Shown: in pieces, positions 18,589-28,340 of the stretch | Numbering within the stretch: position 1 is the first letter of the stretch | How the letters are laid out: the number at the start of each line of letters is the position of its first letter | DNA from: Microcoleus sp. FACHB-68 | GTDB lineage: Bacteria > Cyanobacteriota > Cyanobacteriia > Cyanobacteriales > Oscillatoriaceae | DNA: 64,000 bases | Direction of reading: 5' to 3' | Assembly (NCBI RefSeq): GCF_014695715.1 | Contig: NZ_JACJOT010000005.1 | Location: 60,425-124,424, forward strand | Program-made: the position numbers and the translations under genes | Notes under the pieces: model-generated | What the model was told of the DNA's origin: nothing | Database searches by the model: none | The model's input: only the letters and a program-made list of their open reading frames with translations

Positions 18589-19035
18589 CTAGTCTATTTG
18601 ACGCTCATAGGTTGCTTCCATCGTACTAATGAGAGAGTGGCCGGCCATGATCCCACTAGAGTGATAATACTTATTAACATCCATGCGGTGCAACGTTTCA
18701 AAACCACTGCGGCGCTGCCGATCACCGAGTACCCAGTAGCGTTGCACAATCGATTCCGGGGCGATCCAGCCTTCACCCTCTACTCGGCCAAGTTCGCTGT
18801 GCTGGAGTACAAAAGTATATTGACGCTCGCCTCCGTCAAGGTGTCCTCGGTACTGAAACGTAATTTCACCCCGCTCGCTGCCTGGAAATATTAGCTTTGT
18901 GACCATCGTGAACCAATTGTCTTGATTCCAGGCAACTAAAGTTCTACCTTTGACAGGCATCGGCATTCCATTGCGCTCTAGCCAGTTGCCCTCTAACATC
19001 CACCGACCTGATTGCATTAAAAACGTGTGACTCAC
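18589..19035 (-). CDS. Conserved hypothetical protein
   Basis: The recognisable protein is about 148 residues, beginning VSHTFLMQSGRWMLEGNWLE with GTG 19035. It is rich in beta strands and aromatics (LVAWNQDNWFTMVTKLIFP, ITFQYRGHL, YTFVLQHSELGRVEGEGWI) and ends SSGIMAGHSLISTMEATYE. This looks like a small beta-barrel, lipocalin- or cupin-like fold of a kind common in cyanobacteria, but I cannot name a function. The open frame extends to 19260, but that extension is poor coding sequence and overlaps the end of anmK, so the shorter form is preferred. ATG 19017 (MQSGRW) is another possible start. Confidence 0.65.
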   Translation of the reverse strand: MSHTFLMQSGRWMLEGNWLERNGMPMPVKGRTLVAWNQDNWFTMVTKLIFPGSERGEITFQYRGHLDGGERQYTFVLQHSELGRVEGEGWIAPESIVQRYWVLGDRQRRSGFETLHRMDVNKYYHSSGIMAGHSLISTMEATYERQID

Positions 19036-19189
19036 GGCATGATTCCTTGGTTGAACTAATTGCTGCCGTAATGGCCTTGTCTGGTATCTTATTGCCTTTC
19101 GCCGGCAACAAAGAAATCCTGTTAATTGCTCACAACTCCTGTGAATAAATTCTCTTCTTCCTTCGTGATCGTGCCTGAAAAAATTATTC

Positions 19190-20371
19190 CTACTCTTCGC
19201 CCGGTTCAGGCAAAGAATATGGGAAATGAATATCACCGAGGAGCATCGGCTTGCACGCACCTGTCACCAGTGGGAGATTACCGGGAATGCCCCTCTGACG
19301 CCAATAAGCTAGCACAGCAAAAGCAATCGCTTCTTTGAAATCAGCATTTAAACCGGCTTCATCAGTTGTTAACACCGGCACAGACTGAAGTTGGGCTTGC
19401 AGCCGGCTTCTTAAGTATAGATTTCGGCTACCGCCGCCGCACAAGAAGACTTGATCCGGCATTTGGGGTAAAAAAGTCCGGTAGCTGTGAGCAATCGAAG
19501 CAACCGTGAGTTCAGTTAGCGTGGCTAGTAAGTCAGCTGGTGTGAGGGAATAAGCTTCAGCCTCACTAAGACAGCCTTGAAGGTAGTCTGGGCCAAACAG
19601 TTCCCGGCCTGTGGATTTGGGCGGTGGCTGGTGAAAAAATGGGTGCTGCAACCACTGCTCAACCAAACTCAGACAAGGGGTGCCGGCGGCGGCTAAAGCA
19701 CCGTCTTTGTCGTAAGTTTGAGCGCCATTTGTGAGCTGTTGCACAGCCAGATCCAGCAGGACGTTACCTGGGCCGGTGTCCCATCCCACCGGCTTTTGCA
19801 TCTTGGAGCCGGCTGAGGGTAAATAGGTGACATTGCCAATGCCACCAAGGTTTTGAATGCAGTGGCTGCGGGTGGGATGGGTGAGCAAACACAGATCGAT
19901 TTTGGATACCAAGGGCGCACCCTGGCCCCCGGCAGCAATATCAGCAGCACGAAAGTTATTGACTGTGGGAATGCCGGTTAAATGGGCGATCGCAGCACCC
20001 CGTCCGAGTTGCAGGCTGTAGCCCAACGGTAGAGAAGAATCATTTGTGCCCGGATCTGGCTGAGGTGGACGATGATAGACTGTTTGGCCGTGAGAACCAA
20101 TCAAATCAGTTGGGGTGCCGGCGGCAACGGCGGTGGCTGCCAAAGCAAATTGCTGAGCAATTGCATCATCAAGTTCTGCCAGTTCTGCCATTGAAATTGC
20201 CGCGCCGGCACAGATGGCCAGAATTTGCGCTCGGAGTTGGGCGGGATAAGGATAGGTATCTGCCGCCAGTAGCTGAATTTTTAAATCGAATTCAGTGCCG
20301 GTGATATCGACTAAAGCGGCATCAATGCCATCTACTGAGGTGCCGCTGATCAAACCAATCACTTTGGTCAT
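19190..20371 (-). CDS. anmK: Anhydro-N-acetylmuramic acid kinase
   Basis: AnmK phosphorylates and opens 1,6-anhydro-MurNAc released by murein turnover, giving MurNAc-6-phosphate for wall recycling. The 393-residue protein shows the hallmarks: [20 protein letters not shown] at the N-terminus (ATP-site GTSxDG), [14 protein letters not shown] with the conserved Gly-Ser-His, [19 protein letters not shown] with the catalytic Asp, [11 protein letters not shown], and [12 protein letters not shown], followed by the C-terminal [13 protein letters not shown]. Length is normal. It is 87 bases downstream of ppk on the same strand. No MurQ or other recycling gene is in the window. Confidence 0.95.
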   Translation of the reverse strand: MTKVIGLISGTSVDGIDAALVDITGTEFDLKIQLLAADTYPYPAQLRAQILAICAGAAISMAELAELDDAIAQQFALAATAVAAGTPTDLIGSHGQTVYHRPPQPDPGTNDSSLPLGYSLQLGRGAAIAHLTGIPTVNNFRAADIAAGGQGAPLVSKIDLCLLTHPTRSHCIQNLGGIGNVTYLPSAGSKMQKPVGWDTGPGNVLLDLAVQQLTNGAQTYDKDGALAAAGTPCLSLVEQWLQHPFFHQPPPKSTGRELFGPDYLQGCLSEAEAYSLTPADLLATLTELTVASIAHSYRTFLPQMPDQVFLCGGGSRNLYLRSRLQAQLQSVPVLTTDEAGLNADFKEAIAFAVLAYWRQRGIPGNLPLVTGACKPMLLGDIHFPYSLPEPGEE

Positions 20372-20458
20372 CTATCTGCTGTGTGCTGTTTTTTGTTCGC
20401 TGTCAATTGTCCTTTGTCAAGGATCTATGTTTCATGACTGCCCACTTATGACAAATGA

Positions 20459-22597
20459 CTACTGCATCGCAATTTCCATCAGGATTTTCTGGGCGGATTG
20501 CTCGTTGCCTTCCTCTGCTGGACGACGCTGAATGTAGCTGCCATCAGACTGTAACTCCCAAGCTTGGCGGTTATCTGCTAGCATGACTCCCAAAATTTCT
20601 TCCAGGTCTTTAACAATTTCGGGTTCTTCCACCGGCACGATCGCTTCAACGCGCCGGTTGAGGTTGCGAGGCATCCAATCGGCGCTGCCGGTGTAAACTT
20701 CTTCTTGACCTCGGTTGTGGAAGTAATAAATTCGGGAGTGTTCTAAAAAGCGACCGATAATGCTGATGACGCGGATATTCTCGCTCACCCCAGGCAGTCC
20801 GGGACGCAGGCTGCACATCCCACGCACAATCAGATCGATCTGTACGCCGGCACCAGAGGCTTCGTAAAGTGCCGCAATAATTTGTGGGTCTACGAGGGAA
20901 TTCATTTTGGCCACAATCCGGCCCGTGTGACCGTTGCGGCAGTGGTCGATCTCACGCCGGATCAGTGAAATCATACGTTCGCGCATATTCACCGGCGCGA
21001 CGAGAAGTTTGCGGTATGATCGCTGCCGCGAGTAGCCGGTTAAGTAGTTAAACAAATCTGTTAAATCTGCACCCAACTCTTCCCGGCAGCTTAACAGTCC
21101 TAAATCTGTATAAATCCGGGCGGTTTTCGGATTATAGTTGCCGGTGCCGATGTGGACATACCGGCGCATCCGATCTTCCTCTCGCCGCACCACCATCGCA
21201 ACTTTGGTGTGAGTTTTTAGCCCCACCAAACCATAAACCACATGAACGCCGGCTTTTTCTAGCTTCCGCGCCCAGTGGATATTATTTTCTTCATCAAACC
21301 GGGCTTTCAGTTCCACTAAAGCCGCCACCTGTTTGCCATTTTCCGCCGCTGCGATCAAGGCGTTGACGATGGGGGAATCTCCAGAGGTGCGGTAAAGTGT
21401 CATTTTAATTGCCAACACCGCTGGATCGTGGGCAGCTTGCGTGATAAAGCGCTGCACCGTTGCGGCAAACGATTGATACGGGTGATGCAGCAGCCAATCT
21501 CGCTGGCGGATGAGTGCGAATATATCTTCTCCCTCGTCGCTATCTACTTTCGAGTGTTCCACATGGGGTTCACTCAGCCGGCGGAACCGAGGCGGAACCA
21601 CCGGCGTCCACGGGGGATCTTTAAGTTCCGGCAGGGGCAATGCCATAAAGGACATCAAATCCCCTAAACTCAGCAAACCCTCGACTTCGTAAACATCACT
21701 TTCCGCCAGAGAAAGCTCCTCTCTGAGCATTTGCTGCACGGGTATCGGCATGGCGGCTTGAATTTCCATCCGCACAACCGATCCACCAAACCGGCGTTTC
21801 CGCAATTCCTGCTCAATTGCCAGCAGCAAGTCATCCGCCTCGTCTTCTTCCACTTCCAAATCCGCATTGCGGGTAATTCGGAACGGGTGATATTCCTGAA
21901 TGTTCATGCCGGGAAACAGGAATTCTAAATTATGAGCAATTACCTGCTCAAGCGAGATAAACAGAAAAGCAGTTTCGCTGCTTCTTTCGGCTGCCGGCAA
22001 AGAGACAAACCGGGGCAAAACTTTAGGCACTTTGACTCTGGCAAAAAATTCTTCCTCACTGTCCGGATCTTTTACCACAACTGCTAGGTTCAGGCTGAGG
22101 TTAGAGATATAGGGAAATGGATGACCCGGATCGACTGCTAAGGGCGTTAGGACGGGAAAGATTTGCTCCTCAAAATACCGTTGCAGATACAGTCGTTCCT
22201 CTTGGTTTAAGTCTACATATTCCAAGATGTGTATGTTGTGGTTTGCTAAAATCGGTCGGATTTCCCGCTCAAAATGCTGGTGCTGTTCCGTCACCATCGG
22301 GCGGAGTCGCTGGCAAATCACATCTAGTTGATCTTGCGGCGAACGCCCGTCGGCAGATAATTTACTAACTTTCGCTTCTACCTGCTGTTTCAAGGCGGCG
22401 ACGCGAACCATAAAGAACTCGTCTAAGTTAGCGCTGAAGATAGCCAAAAACTTCAGGCGTTCTAGTAGTGGCGTCCGGGGATCAAGGGCTTCACGCAAGA
22501 CTCGGTTGTTAAACTCCAGCCAGCTTAGTTCGCGGCTGAAGTAGTATTGCGGATCACTGAGGTTGATTTCGTCTCTAGTTGTCTGGGTTGTGGTCAT
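20459..22597 (-). CDS. ppk: Polyphosphate kinase 1
   Basis: PPK1 makes long-chain polyphosphate from ATP reversibly and is the main phosphate-storage enzyme. The 712-residue protein has all parts: the N-terminal domain with YFSRELSWLEFNNRVL and SANLDEFFMVRV, the head domain, and the catalytic half. The catalytic half contains IKMTLYRTSGDSPIVNAL, KARFDEENNIHWA, HVVYGLVGLKTHTKVAMVVRR (His of the first phosphate site) and YVHIGTGNYNPKTARIYTD, whose His is autophosphorylated. The C-terminal EEVYTGSADWMPRNLNRRVE is intact. Length is typical for cyanobacteria. It is the first gene of a ppk-anmK arrangement on the minus strand. Confidence 0.96.
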   Translation of the reverse strand: MTTTQTTRDEINLSDPQYYFSRELSWLEFNNRVLREALDPRTPLLERLKFLAIFSANLDEFFMVRVAALKQQVEAKVSKLSADGRSPQDQLDVICQRLRPMVTEQHQHFEREIRPILANHNIHILEYVDLNQEERLYLQRYFEEQIFPVLTPLAVDPGHPFPYISNLSLNLAVVVKDPDSEEEFFARVKVPKVLPRFVSLPAAERSSETAFLFISLEQVIAHNLEFLFPGMNIQEYHPFRITRNADLEVEEDEADDLLLAIEQELRKRRFGGSVVRMEIQAAMPIPVQQMLREELSLAESDVYEVEGLLSLGDLMSFMALPLPELKDPPWTPVVPPRFRRLSEPHVEHSKVDSDEGEDIFALIRQRDWLLHHPYQSFAATVQRFITQAAHDPAVLAIKMTLYRTSGDSPIVNALIAAAENGKQVAALVELKARFDEENNIHWARKLEKAGVHVVYGLVGLKTHTKVAMVVRREEDRMRRYVHIGTGNYNPKTARIYTDLGLLSCREELGADLTDLFNYLTGYSRQRSYRKLLVAPVNMRERMISLIRREIDHCRNGHTGRIVAKMNSLVDPQIIAALYEASGAGVQIDLIVRGMCSLRPGLPGVSENIRVISIIGRFLEHSRIYYFHNRGQEEVYTGSADWMPRNLNRRVEAIVPVEEPEIVKDLEEILGVMLADNRQAWELQSDGSYIQRRPAEEGNEQSAQKILMEIAMQ

Positions 22598-22751
22598 GAT
22601 TTTGAGTGGGTGTGGGCATGAAAAATAGCTGGGGGCTAAAAGCGTTTGGCAAGGTGGAAGTATTTGGGAGGTTTGTATTTATTCTTTATTTAAAATTGCT
22701 AAGTGCCTCTACTAAATTTTGCTATGCGCTGCCCTCTGTGAGAAACTGCCT

Positions 22752-22964
22752 TTACATTCCGAAAGCTTCGTCTTCGATGCCAACCCACCACTCCCCTAAT
22801 TTCATCAAGTCCTGGTGAATATCGGCTAGCTCTTTGGCATAATCTTCAGCCGAAAGGGTGTCTTTGCTCTCTTGCAATTTTTTTAAGCGCAACTGTACCA
22901 ACAGCCAGGGTTTAGAAATGCTGTCGGTGGCTTCAATGTACTGGGCCAGTTCTTTGCTATTCAT
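22752..22964 (-). CDS. Small conserved cyanobacterial protein
   Basis: A 70-residue, acidic, helical protein: MNSKELAQYIEATDSISKPW, VQLRLKKLQESKDTLSAEDY and a C-terminal LMKLGEWWVGIEDEAFGM. There is no signal or membrane segment. The even codon use and a clear ATG make it a real gene. I recall similar short proteins in many cyanobacteria but no function. It lies 154 bases upstream of ppk on the same strand, so it could share a transcript with it. Confidence 0.65.
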   Translation of the reverse strand: MNSKELAQYIEATDSISKPWLLVQLRLKKLQESKDTLSAEDYAKELADIHQDLMKLGEWWVGIEDEAFGM

Positions 22965-23446
22965 TGTTTAAGGCTTGCTTATTGACAGATAAAATTTTAT
23001 GTGCTTATCTGACCTTGAAGGAATCTAGAAAAAGGAGTAATGTTAGCGCCGGCTGGCTTCACTCTAGAGGCTTGGCCTTGATCACTTAATTAAGGAAGTG
23101 TTTCTCACGATTGTATCTGTTGGATTAACTCAAAAATACAGCCGATTGAGGAGAAATAGTTATCTTTAATAAATTAACAAGAAAATAACGGTTTTACTCA
23201 AAAATAACGCAATTTTTATTCTTTTAGGTAAGCAACATAATTGCCGGCACTCTGCTCATTTTTCCAGATAAATGGCCAGAATCCTATTGCCTTTAATTTT
23301 GATTTTAAATACTTTTTTGTATGAGGATGTAGTGATTTTAAGGAAAGTATTTAACCGGCAGCCTTAAACCCATCGGCCTATCTCAACTAAACCGATAAAA
23401 ACCCGGCTGTTTTAAACCGGGTTTCTCAAGTCAGTAAATAACTTGC
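22965..23446. other. Intergenic region between sodB and a small conserved gene
   Basis: 482 AT-rich bases, read as the promoter side of the 22752-22964 gene. Apart from the sodB terminator at its right end I find no repeat, RNA or ORF. Confidence 0.4.
23395..23424 (-). terminator. sodB terminator
   Basis: AAACCCGG and its partner CCGGGTTT flank a short loop just past the sodB stop. In the minus orientation the stem ends in GGGTTTTTAT. Confidence 0.8.
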
Positions 23447-24052
23447 TTAGGAAGCTTTAGCCAAGTTTTCGGCGACGAAATCCCAGTTAACTAGGTGATC
23501 GAGGAAGTTTTGAATAAAGTCAGGCCGGCGGTTTTGGAAATCGAGATAATAGGCGTGTTCCCACACATCCAGAGTCAGCAGCGCTGTTTGCCCGTTTGCA
23601 AGGGGGTTTTCTGCGTTGCCAGTCTTGGTGACTTTCAGAGTGCCGTTATCTAAAACCAGCCAAGCCCAACCGCTACCAAATTGGGTGGTGGCAGCGGTTT
23701 TGAACTCTTCTTTGAATTTGTCGTAGCCGCCGAGGTCTGAGTTGATTTTATCGGCAAGTGCGCCGGAGGGCTGACCGCCTCCACCTGGTTTCATGCAATG
23801 CCAGAAGAAGGTGTGGTTCCAAACTTGGGCGGCGTTGTTGAAGATGCCGGCTTTGCTGGAATCTTTAGAGGTTGCGGTAATGATTTCTTCAAGAGATTTG
23901 TCCGCGAGTTCCGTCCCCTCGATTTGTTTGTTGAGGTTATTCACGTAAGCTGCGTGATGCTTGTCGTGGTGGAAGGAAAAAGTTTGTGCCGACATATGGC
24001 CTGATTCTAAGGCATCGGCGGGATACGGTAACTCAGGAAGCGTAAATGCCAT
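23447..24052 (-). CDS. sodB: Iron superoxide dismutase
   Basis: This Fe/Mn-family superoxide dismutase of 201 residues removes superoxide in the cytosol. The metal ligands appear in order: His in [20 protein letters not shown], His in [14 protein letters not shown], and Asp and His in [31 protein letters not shown] and [11 protein letters not shown] are characteristic of iron enzymes, as expected for the soluble cyanobacterial SodB. There is no signal peptide. An in-frame TTG lies 9 bases upstream, but ATG 24052 ([15 protein letters not shown]) is the family start. Confidence 0.95.
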   Translation of the reverse strand: MAFTLPELPYPADALESGHMSAQTFSFHHDKHHAAYVNNLNKQIEGTELADKSLEEIITATSKDSSKAGIFNNAAQVWNHTFFWHCMKPGGGGQPSGALADKINSDLGGYDKFKEEFKTAATTQFGSGWAWLVLDNGTLKVTKTGNAENPLANGQTALLTLDVWEHAYYLDFQNRRPDFIQNFLDHLVNWDFVAENLAKAS

Positions 24053-24779
24053 TGTGTTCAATCCTCTCTAAACTGCTTTTAAGCACTGAATCGGCTTTCA
24101 GGCTTTATTAAGCTGATCGTGTCTTCTCACCGGCATCTAAATTGCTTCGGGCCGGTGGCTATCAGACTTAATGATAGAATTTTATATCAAAAGTCCCGTT
24201 TCAACTCAAGTGCGTCAGTTTTAAGGCGCAGGGCAAGCCCATCTCAATTCAGGCTATTGTTCACCCGGCACACAAGTCAGAACCATTGCCGGTTAGCCTT
24301 TGTTAAGTCGTTTAAATAAACTTTAAAGTCATCTACAGCTTTTTTTCTAGAGCAAGTGCCTTCGCAATTCCTTCAATTCCAGCGTCCCATCTATGGTTGC
24401 TGGTGTTACATTTAGAACACTCTAGGGTTCTAAGTATTCAGCATTACACTTCGACTTAATATTTTTTCGCTCTTTCGAGAGAAATGTGGGCAAAAAGTAG
24501 CGACTAATGAAATCACAAGTAATAATGTACAAAAAGTCAACTTTTTTAAGAATGATTTTTATTGCTAAAAATGCTCTCAAAGAAAATAAACCATATCTCT
24601 AAAGTATTAGGCTGCTTCCAAGTTTGGTGGTTGGCGACTCAAACCCAGACCGGCAGCGCCCCTCAGCACCCTATGGGCAAAGTCAACATAGCAGCAGATT
24701 CGCGCTCAGCCTCATCGTTCATTTCTGTACACTGCCGGTTCAAAGGTTTTTTTTACAAATACCCGTTAAAAGGTTACAA
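24053..24779. other. Divergent promoter region between sodB and the cph2-like gene
   Basis: 727 bases without a convincing gene. The frame of the downstream photoreceptor remains open back to 24624, but the 52 extra residues (beginning MVVGDSNPDRQRPSAPYGQS) are unlike any phytochrome N-terminus, so this stretch is regarded as leader and promoter. A short AGAAC/GTTCT hairpin lies near 24416-24434. Confidence 0.4.
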
Positions 24780-27700
24780 ATGATACTAGGCCAAGAAAAT
24801 CTGCTTCATCAAATCACCAATCGCATCCGGCAATCACTAGAATTGCCAGAGATTTTGAACACAGCCGTGCAAGAAATCGGCTCCTACTTAGAAGTAGACC
24901 GAGTCAATATCTATAAATTTGATGCAGATGACAGTGGGGCAGTCATTGCCGAAAGTATCCAAGAGCAGCGCTTACCCTCACTGCTGGGCCTGCATTTTCC
25001 TGCCGATGATATCCCGCCGCAAGCCAGGGAAATGTTTCTTAAAACACGTCAGCGAGTGATTATTGATGTGACCGCTCAGCGGAAAACCTTTAATCAGTTG
25101 GATTGTGCAGAAACCGGAGAAAATCTGAGCGTTGAAGACATCCGCTACGCGCCGGTTGACGAGTGCCACGTTCAATATCTTTTGGCAATGGGAGTGCTCG
25201 CGTCTTTAACCGTGCCGATTGTCTATCAAAACCGGCTTTGGGGACTGCTTGCCATCCACCACACCCAACCGCGCCGCTTCTCAGAGCGAGAGTTGCAAAT
25301 TGTACAACTTTTAGTAGATCAGATATCCATTGCCATTGCTCAGTCTAACTTGGTCATTCAAGTGCAGCAGCAGGCACACCACGAAGCCATGATTAATCGA
25401 GTAAGCAGCCTCCTCCACTGCCCCCTTAATCAGGCTGAAATCCGGCAAATGGTTCTAGAAGAAACAGTTAAAGCACTGCAAGGTTCTGGCGGGCGGCTAC
25501 ATATTGTTGTGGAACCGGCATCGCAGCCATCACAAATCTATACTTATGGCGAACAGCCGACGGTGCCGTTTATTGAAGAAACAACCGTCTGGAAAGAACT
25601 GATCGGTTGGCAGGAAACGCCGGCAACCCATAGTTCAACTCATGAAGAAATTGCCCTCGCTTGGCAACAAGCAGGAAAATCACTGATTGCACTCGATATC
25701 AACACTCAAAGCAGCCCCACCTTCAGCAGCAGTGGAGTGCCCTCCCCCCAGATCATCACCGACTTCTGTGGCGACATTCAAGGGCAGTCCCTAGCGTTTG
25801 CCTTTCAATCCACGCCAATTCGCTCAATCTTGATCATCCCACTCCAGTACCGGCACCAATGTGTGGGGTGCCTGAGTATTTTTCGTAACGCTTATGATAC
25901 TGAAATTTTGTGGGCAGGGCGCTACAACCGTGATGAACGGAACCTGCACCCGCGCAAATCATTTGAAGCTTGGCGCGAACTCAAAACAGAGCAAAGTCCA
26001 GAATGGACTTCCGATGAAATCAAGCTGGCACAGTCGATTGGGATTCACCTGTATATGGCGCTGATGCAAAAGCGCGTAGAATCTATGCTGCGCCATCAAG
26101 CATCCCATGATCGGCTCACAAAGCTTCCCAACCGGCTGCTATTTGACGAACAACTTTCCCTGGCACTAGCAAACGCCCATCAAACAGGAGAAATGCTGGC
26201 GGTGGCATTTCTAGATTTAGATCGCTTCAAAACCGTTAACGATACTTTAGGTCATGCAGTTGGTGATCAGCTATTGCAGCAAGTAACAGAACGCTTGCGG
26301 GGTTGTCTTCGTAAGTGCGATGCCGTTGCGCGGTGGGGTGGAGATGAATTTACGCTTTTGTTCCCCCACATTGGTTATGTGGAAGACATTAGCAGAATTT
26401 CTCGGAGAATTTTGGATGCTCTGAGCACTCCGTTTTTTATCGAAGCTCAGGAACTTTATATCAGTGCAAGTTTAGGAATTTCCTTAGCTCCCTATGATGG
26501 CGAAGATGCAGAAACGTTGCTGAAAAATGCAGATACTGCCATGTATCGGGCTAAGCAGCAGGGGAGAAATAACTACCAGTTTTACTTGCCTGATATGAAC
26601 ACTAAAGCGCTAGAAAAATTGGAGCTGGAAGCCGATTTGCGTAAGGCGTTGGCAAGAGACGAGTTGCTGCTGCATTACCAACCTCAAGTAGATATCAATA
26701 CAGGCGAAATTGTCAGCTTAGAGGCGCTGATTCGTTGGCAGCACCCGCAGATGGGATTGGTGCCACCCAATCAGTTTATTCCCTTAGCAGAAGAAACAGG
26801 ACTGATCTGCTCGATTGGGGAATGGGTAATCCGGAGTGCGTGCAACCAGCATCAAGCTTGGTGCGAACAAGGGCTGCCACCGATTCCCATTGCGGTCAAT
26901 CTTTCTGGCCGGCAGTTTCAACAGCAAGGTTTAGTCAAAACGATCAAGCAAATTATACAAGAAACTAACGTAGATGCTTGTTATTTAGAGGTAGAAATTA
27001 CTGAAAGTATTGCGATGCAAGACATCGATTTCACCATTGCTGTTTTGCAAGAACTGCGGCAAATGGGAATTAAAATTGCAATGGATGATTTTGGGACGGG
27101 TTATTCTTCGCTCAATTCTATCAAATACTTTCCCCTACATACTATCAAAATCGATCAGTCGTTTGTGCGGGATCTCCTCCAAGATCCTAGTGATGCCGCA
27201 ATTGCAAAAGCCGTTGTCGCTCTCGGACAAGGTTTGAATTTAGAAGTATTAGCTGAAGGAGTTGAGACGTTAGAACAGTTAGCATTTTTACAGTCGATTG
27301 GCTGTGACAGCGCTCAAGGCTATCTTTTTAGCAAACCGCTGCCTCCAGAAGCCGCTTTTCAACTGTTAAGCAATTGGGTGCCGGCGCAACCACAGCAGCC
27401 TTTAAATGAGGGAAACAACTTAGAGGGTTTGCTGTCTTACGCGCAGGTTAGTGAGGGTGCGGAATTGGCAACTCAAATATCACTAGCAAAATTCAATGAA
27501 AATAGAAACTATGATGAAGAAATTTTGATTCGTGCAAAAGCTCTTGAAGTGGCGAATCAAGAACTTGAACAACAAATTATTAAATACAAGCAGATTGAAG
27601 AAGCGCTGCGCCAGCAATATAAACAAGAGCAATTAATGGCAAACATTGTTCAAAAAATCTGTTTTAACTTTAACTCAGAAGAAGTTCTAAACAAAATTCT

Positions 27701-28148
27701 TAGAGAAGTAAGACAGTTTCTTTCTATTGATCGACTCATCTTTTATTGTTTTGAATTTGATTGGAGTGGGCGTGTAACTGTAGAATCTGTGGCAGAAGGT
27801 TGTCCATCCATTTTAGGAGTAAAAATAGAAGATTGCTGTTTTAAAGAAAACTATGTTCGTTATTACAAAGAAGGGCGGGTGAGAGCGATAGAAGATATTT
27901 ATGACGCTGTTTTAGCGCCCTGTCACATTAATTTATTGGCTCAGTTTCAGGTCAGAGCCAATTTGGTTGTTCCTGTCCTGCAAGGAGATAATTTGCAGGG
28001 GTTGTTAATCGCTCATCAGTGTTACGAACCCCGACACTGGCAGCAGAATGAGATTAGCCTGCTTAACCAAATCGCACTTCAAGCGGCGATCGCTATCCAG
28101 CAAGCTGAACTTTACCGGCAGCTAGCCAGCGCCCAACCCCAGCCGTAA
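24780..28148 (+). CDS. cph2: Cph2-type knotless phytochrome: GAF-GAF(PHY)-GGDEF-EAL-GAF, without the terminal GGDEF
   Basis: From ATG 24780 the protein has 1122 residues. GAF1 (about 10-170) has the phytochrome-type FPADDIPPQARE and a bilin-attachment Cys-His at C129-H130 (DECHVQYL). Synechocystis Cph2 attaches its first chromophore at Cys129. Residues 185-420 form the second GAF, acting as PHY, and end IGIHLYMALMQKRVE. GGDEF (520-524) is intact, with an RKCD inhibitory site five residues before it. The EAL domain (E648) keeps ITES, MDDFGTGYSSL, IKIDQSF and AEGVET. GAF3 (about 960-1115) is a DXCF cyanobacteriochrome: DCCF at 1018-1021 and canonical C1048-H1049, 28 residues apart as in TePixJ. 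It should couple red/far-red and blue/green light to c-di-GMP turnover. Synechocystis Cph2 has a second GGDEF after GAF3, which is absent here. Confidence 0.88.
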   Translation: MILGQENLLHQITNRIRQSLELPEILNTAVQEIGSYLEVDRVNIYKFDADDSGAVIAESIQEQRLPSLLGLHFPADDIPPQAREMFLKTRQRVIIDVTAQRKTFNQLDCAETGENLSVEDIRYAPVDECHVQYLLAMGVLASLTVPIVYQNRLWGLLAIHHTQPRRFSERELQIVQLLVDQISIAIAQSNLVIQVQQQAHHEAMINRVSSLLHCPLNQAEIRQMVLEETVKALQGSGGRLHIVVEPASQPSQIYTYGEQPTVPFIEETTVWKELIGWQETPATHSSTHEEIALAWQQAGKSLIALDINTQSSPTFSSSGVPSPQIITDFCGDIQGQSLAFAFQSTPIRSILIIPLQYRHQCVGCLSIFRNAYDTEILWAGRYNRDERNLHPRKSFEAWRELKTEQSPEWTSDEIKLAQSIGIHLYMALMQKRVESMLRHQASHDRLTKLPNRLLFDEQLSLALANAHQTGEMLAVAFLDLDRFKTVNDTLGHAVGDQLLQQVTERLRGCLRKCDAVARWGGDEFTLLFPHIGYVEDISRISRRILDALSTPFFIEAQELYISASLGISLAPYDGEDAETLLKNADTAMYRAKQQGRNNYQFYLPDMNTKALEKLELEADLRKALARDELLLHYQPQVDINTGEIVSLEALIRWQHPQMGLVPPNQFIPLAEETGLICSIGEWVIRSACNQHQAWCEQGLPPIPIAVNLSGRQFQQQGLVKTIKQIIQETNVDACYLEVEITESIAMQDIDFTIAVLQELRQMGIKIAMDDFGTGYSSLNSIKYFPLHTIKIDQSFVRDLLQDPSDAAIAKAVVALGQGLNLEVLAEGVETLEQLAFLQSIGCDSAQGYLFSKPLPPEAAFQLLSNWVPAQPQQPLNEGNNLEGLLSYAQVSEGAELATQISLAKFNENRNYDEEILIRAKALEVANQELEQQIIKYKQIEEALRQQYKQEQLMANIVQKICFNFNSEEVLNKILREVRQFLSIDRLIFYCFEFDWSGRVTVESVAEGCPSILGVKIEDCCFKENYVRYYKEGRVRAIEDIYDAVLAPCHINLLAQFQVRANLVVPVLQGDNLQGLLIAHQCYEPRHWQQNEISLLNQIALQAAIAIQQAELYRQLASAQPQP

Positions 28149-28340
28149 CAGCTTTAAGGGTGAGGGCGAGATTATGAGAAAATCTTTTAGACAAAACAAA
28201 TAGGAAAGCGGGAAAAATGGCTTGCCAGAGTGCCGGCTCTCAAATCACAATGGCAAAGAGAGCGGCATCATGGCAGTTGTTATGTTTTGTAAATTAAAAT
28301 TAAGAATTGAATACAGCCCCCGTCTGGTTGATAAAACTTT

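Noticed and set aside
19036..19260. N-terminal extension of the 18589 gene
   Set aside because: It overlaps the end of anmK, is rich in Cys/Arg/His and looks non-coding.
24624..24779. 52-residue N-terminal extension of the Cph2-like protein
   Set aside because: It is unlike phytochrome N-termini, and the ATG at 24780 puts the chromophore Cys at residue 129 as in Synechocystis Cph2.
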